This document shows, piece after piece, positions 61,743 to 64,000 of a stretch of DNA of 64,000 nucleotides (its first letter is position 1; each line of letters opens with the position of its first letter). Source of the DNA: Xanthomonas sp. (GTDB taxonomy: Bacteria > Pseudomonadota > Gammaproteobacteria > Xanthomonadales > Xanthomonadaceae); assembly GCF_017163755.1 (NCBI RefSeq), contig NZ_JAFIWC010000011.1:1-64000 (forward strand), written 5' to 3'. A program made the position numbers and the translations under genes. The notes beneath the pieces are model-generated. The model made no database searches and was not told the DNA's origin. It worked only from the letters and a program-made list of their open reading frames with translations.

Positions 61743-62576
61743 TCAAGTTGCGCCAAACCAGTACAAGGCGGCCACCGCGATGGCGTTGTTCAGGCCATGG
61801 GCGGCGATCGGCGCCCACAAGGTGCCGGTGCGCCGGTACAGCCAGGCGAACGCGGCGCCCATGCTGCCGTAGACCAGCCACAGCTGCGCGATCTCGGCCG
61901 GGCCGTTGCCGCTGGTGCCGGGCAGTTCGTGGACCAGCGCGAAGGCGGCGCTGCTGAGCAGCAGGCCCAGGCCGGGACGGCCGGCGGCCCACAGGCGCCC
62001 GAACAGCACGCGGCGGAACAGCAGTTCCTCGTACGCCGGGGCGATCAGCACCGCGAACACGAACAGGAACACCGGCATCTGCGCCATCGCCTCGCGCATC
62101 AGCGGCAGGTTGGTCGGCACCGGCTTGATCCCGAACTGCGCGCACACCGCGCTGATCAGGCTGCTGCCGACGAACACCGCCGCGGCCACCAGCAACGTCC
62201 ACGCCCACGTCGCCGGGCGCCCCGCGGCCTGCCACGATCCGCGGCGCTCGGCGGCGCTGGCCGGGCGGCGCAGGAAATACAGCAGCAGCGCCGCGGCCGA
62301 GGTGCTGAACAGCGCGATCAACAGCTGCGCCAGCGCGCCCGGCTGCCCGACCTGCGCCATCAGCCCGCTCGGGGTCAGCCCCTGTTCGCGCGCCTGCATC
62401 GCCAGCTGGAAGCCGCGCAGCACGCTCCAGGCCACGCCGCACAGCACGCTGACCACCACCAGCACCACGGCGGCCAGCACCAGGTCCAGCGCGAAACCGG
62501 GAAGCGGCCGCCGCCACCAGGCCTGCGGGGCGAGCGGCGGCGGAACGGGAGAAGTGTGCGACGGCAGCGAGGTCAT
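61743..62576 (-). CDS. CPBP-family intramembrane protease
   Basis: The 277-aa multi-spanning protein has the CPBP (CAAX protease/bacteriocin-processing) motifs: EELLFRR (183-189), FALVHEL with H216, and HGLNNAIAV (260-268). These residues form the intramembrane active site. It is located directly beside gyrB, as in other xanthomonads. Substrates are unknown; related proteins process signal peptides, bacteriocins or lipoproteins. Confidence 0.88.
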   Translation of the reverse strand: MTSLPSHTSPVPPPLAPQAWWRRPLPGFALDLVLAAVVLVVVSVLCGVAWSVLRGFQLAMQAREQGLTPSGLMAQVGQPGALAQLLIALFSTSAAALLLYFLRRPASAAERRGSWQAAGRPATWAWTLLVAAAVFVGSSLISAVCAQFGIKPVPTNLPLMREAMAQMPVFLFVFAVLIAPAYEELLFRRVLFGRLWAAGRPGLGLLLSSAAFALVHELPGTSGNGPAEIAQLWLVYGSMGAAFAWLYRRTGTLWAPIAAHGLNNAIAVAALYWFGAT

Positions 62577-62651
62577 CGCGATCCTGGGCGAGAGCAGGCT
62601 AGGGAAGGGTGGCGCCGCCCTGGCGCGAGCGCAGGGCGGGCGATACCGCGG

Positions 62652-64000
<1,349 letters not shown>

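Overview
The window is high-GC DNA from a Xanthomonas-type gammaproteobacterium (Xanthomonadaceae). Pointers are the right-hand block gyrB (3' part) / CPBP protease / M48 protease / TPR protein / tonB-exbB-exbD1-exbD2 / pdxJ, a TonB receptor of the Xanthomonas-Caulobacter type, FabV, and many copies of the GTAGGAGCGGCTTCAGCCGCGAC intergenic palindrome common in this family (key core: GCGGCTTCAGCCGC). In xanthomonads gyrB follows dnaA-dnaN-recF, so the chromosome origin should lie just beyond the right end. This placement is inferred from known gene order.

Layout. 1-5.8 kb is an AT-richer accessory island: an uncharacterised 277-aa protein, a SymE-type toxin with a C4-like antisense leader, a HEPN-like 194-aa protein, a 63-aa gene that looks like an integron cassette, and a 465-aa P-loop ATPase with a C-terminal nuclease-like motif. 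Copies of a GGGGTCAGAGT inverted repeat lie between the genes. 5.9-16.8 kb is a carbohydrate block: a large LamG-domain exoprotein, a TonB receptor and KDG kinase. A truncated copy of the exoprotein's 3' end and two cargo genes lie downstream of it. 17.3-25 kb holds fabV and an uncharacterised cluster: a winged-helix/STAND-ATPase/TPR regulator, a 126-aa protein overlapping it, a lipoprotein and a 457-aa protein. 25.3-27.8 kb is a two-component system plus an ICMT-like methyltransferase. 27.9-34.1 kb is ligD, with a decayed copy of its 3' end 2.7 kb away and a three-gene insert between the copies (beta-propeller-like protein, HxlR regulator, SDR).

34.4-39.8 kb is an alcohol/aldehyde oxidation locus (DUF779, adhP, exaC-type aldehyde dehydrogenase, sigma-54 activator), with recognisable FNR-like, sigma-54 and activator sites. 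40-45.9 kb has a second TonB receptor, an aromatic aminotransferase and fructose-1,6-bisphosphatase. 46.3-47.3 kb is a decayed integron cassette array (attC sites without an integrase), followed by small membrane/secreted proteins and an unusual GNAT-MazF fusion (49.2-50.1 kb). 50.2-56.8 kb is housekeeping/metabolic (2OG oxygenase, LysR plus flavodoxin-fold oxidoreductase, radical SAM, cardiolipin synthase, pdxJ). 56.9-64 kb is the Ton energy-transduction operon, envelope proteases and gyrB, most of it on the minus strand, away from the presumed origin.

How parts work together: TonB/ExbB/ExbD powers the two outer-membrane receptors; the carbohydrate receptor, exoprotein and KdgK suggest uptake and catabolism of a uronate-containing glycan; AdhP and the aldehyde dehydrogenase would oxidise ethanol to acetate under the sigma-54 activator. 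The least explained parts are the STAND-regulator cluster, the GNAT-MazF fusion, the ATPase/nuclease-like gene, and the two cases where the duplicated 3' end of a gene brackets foreign cargo.
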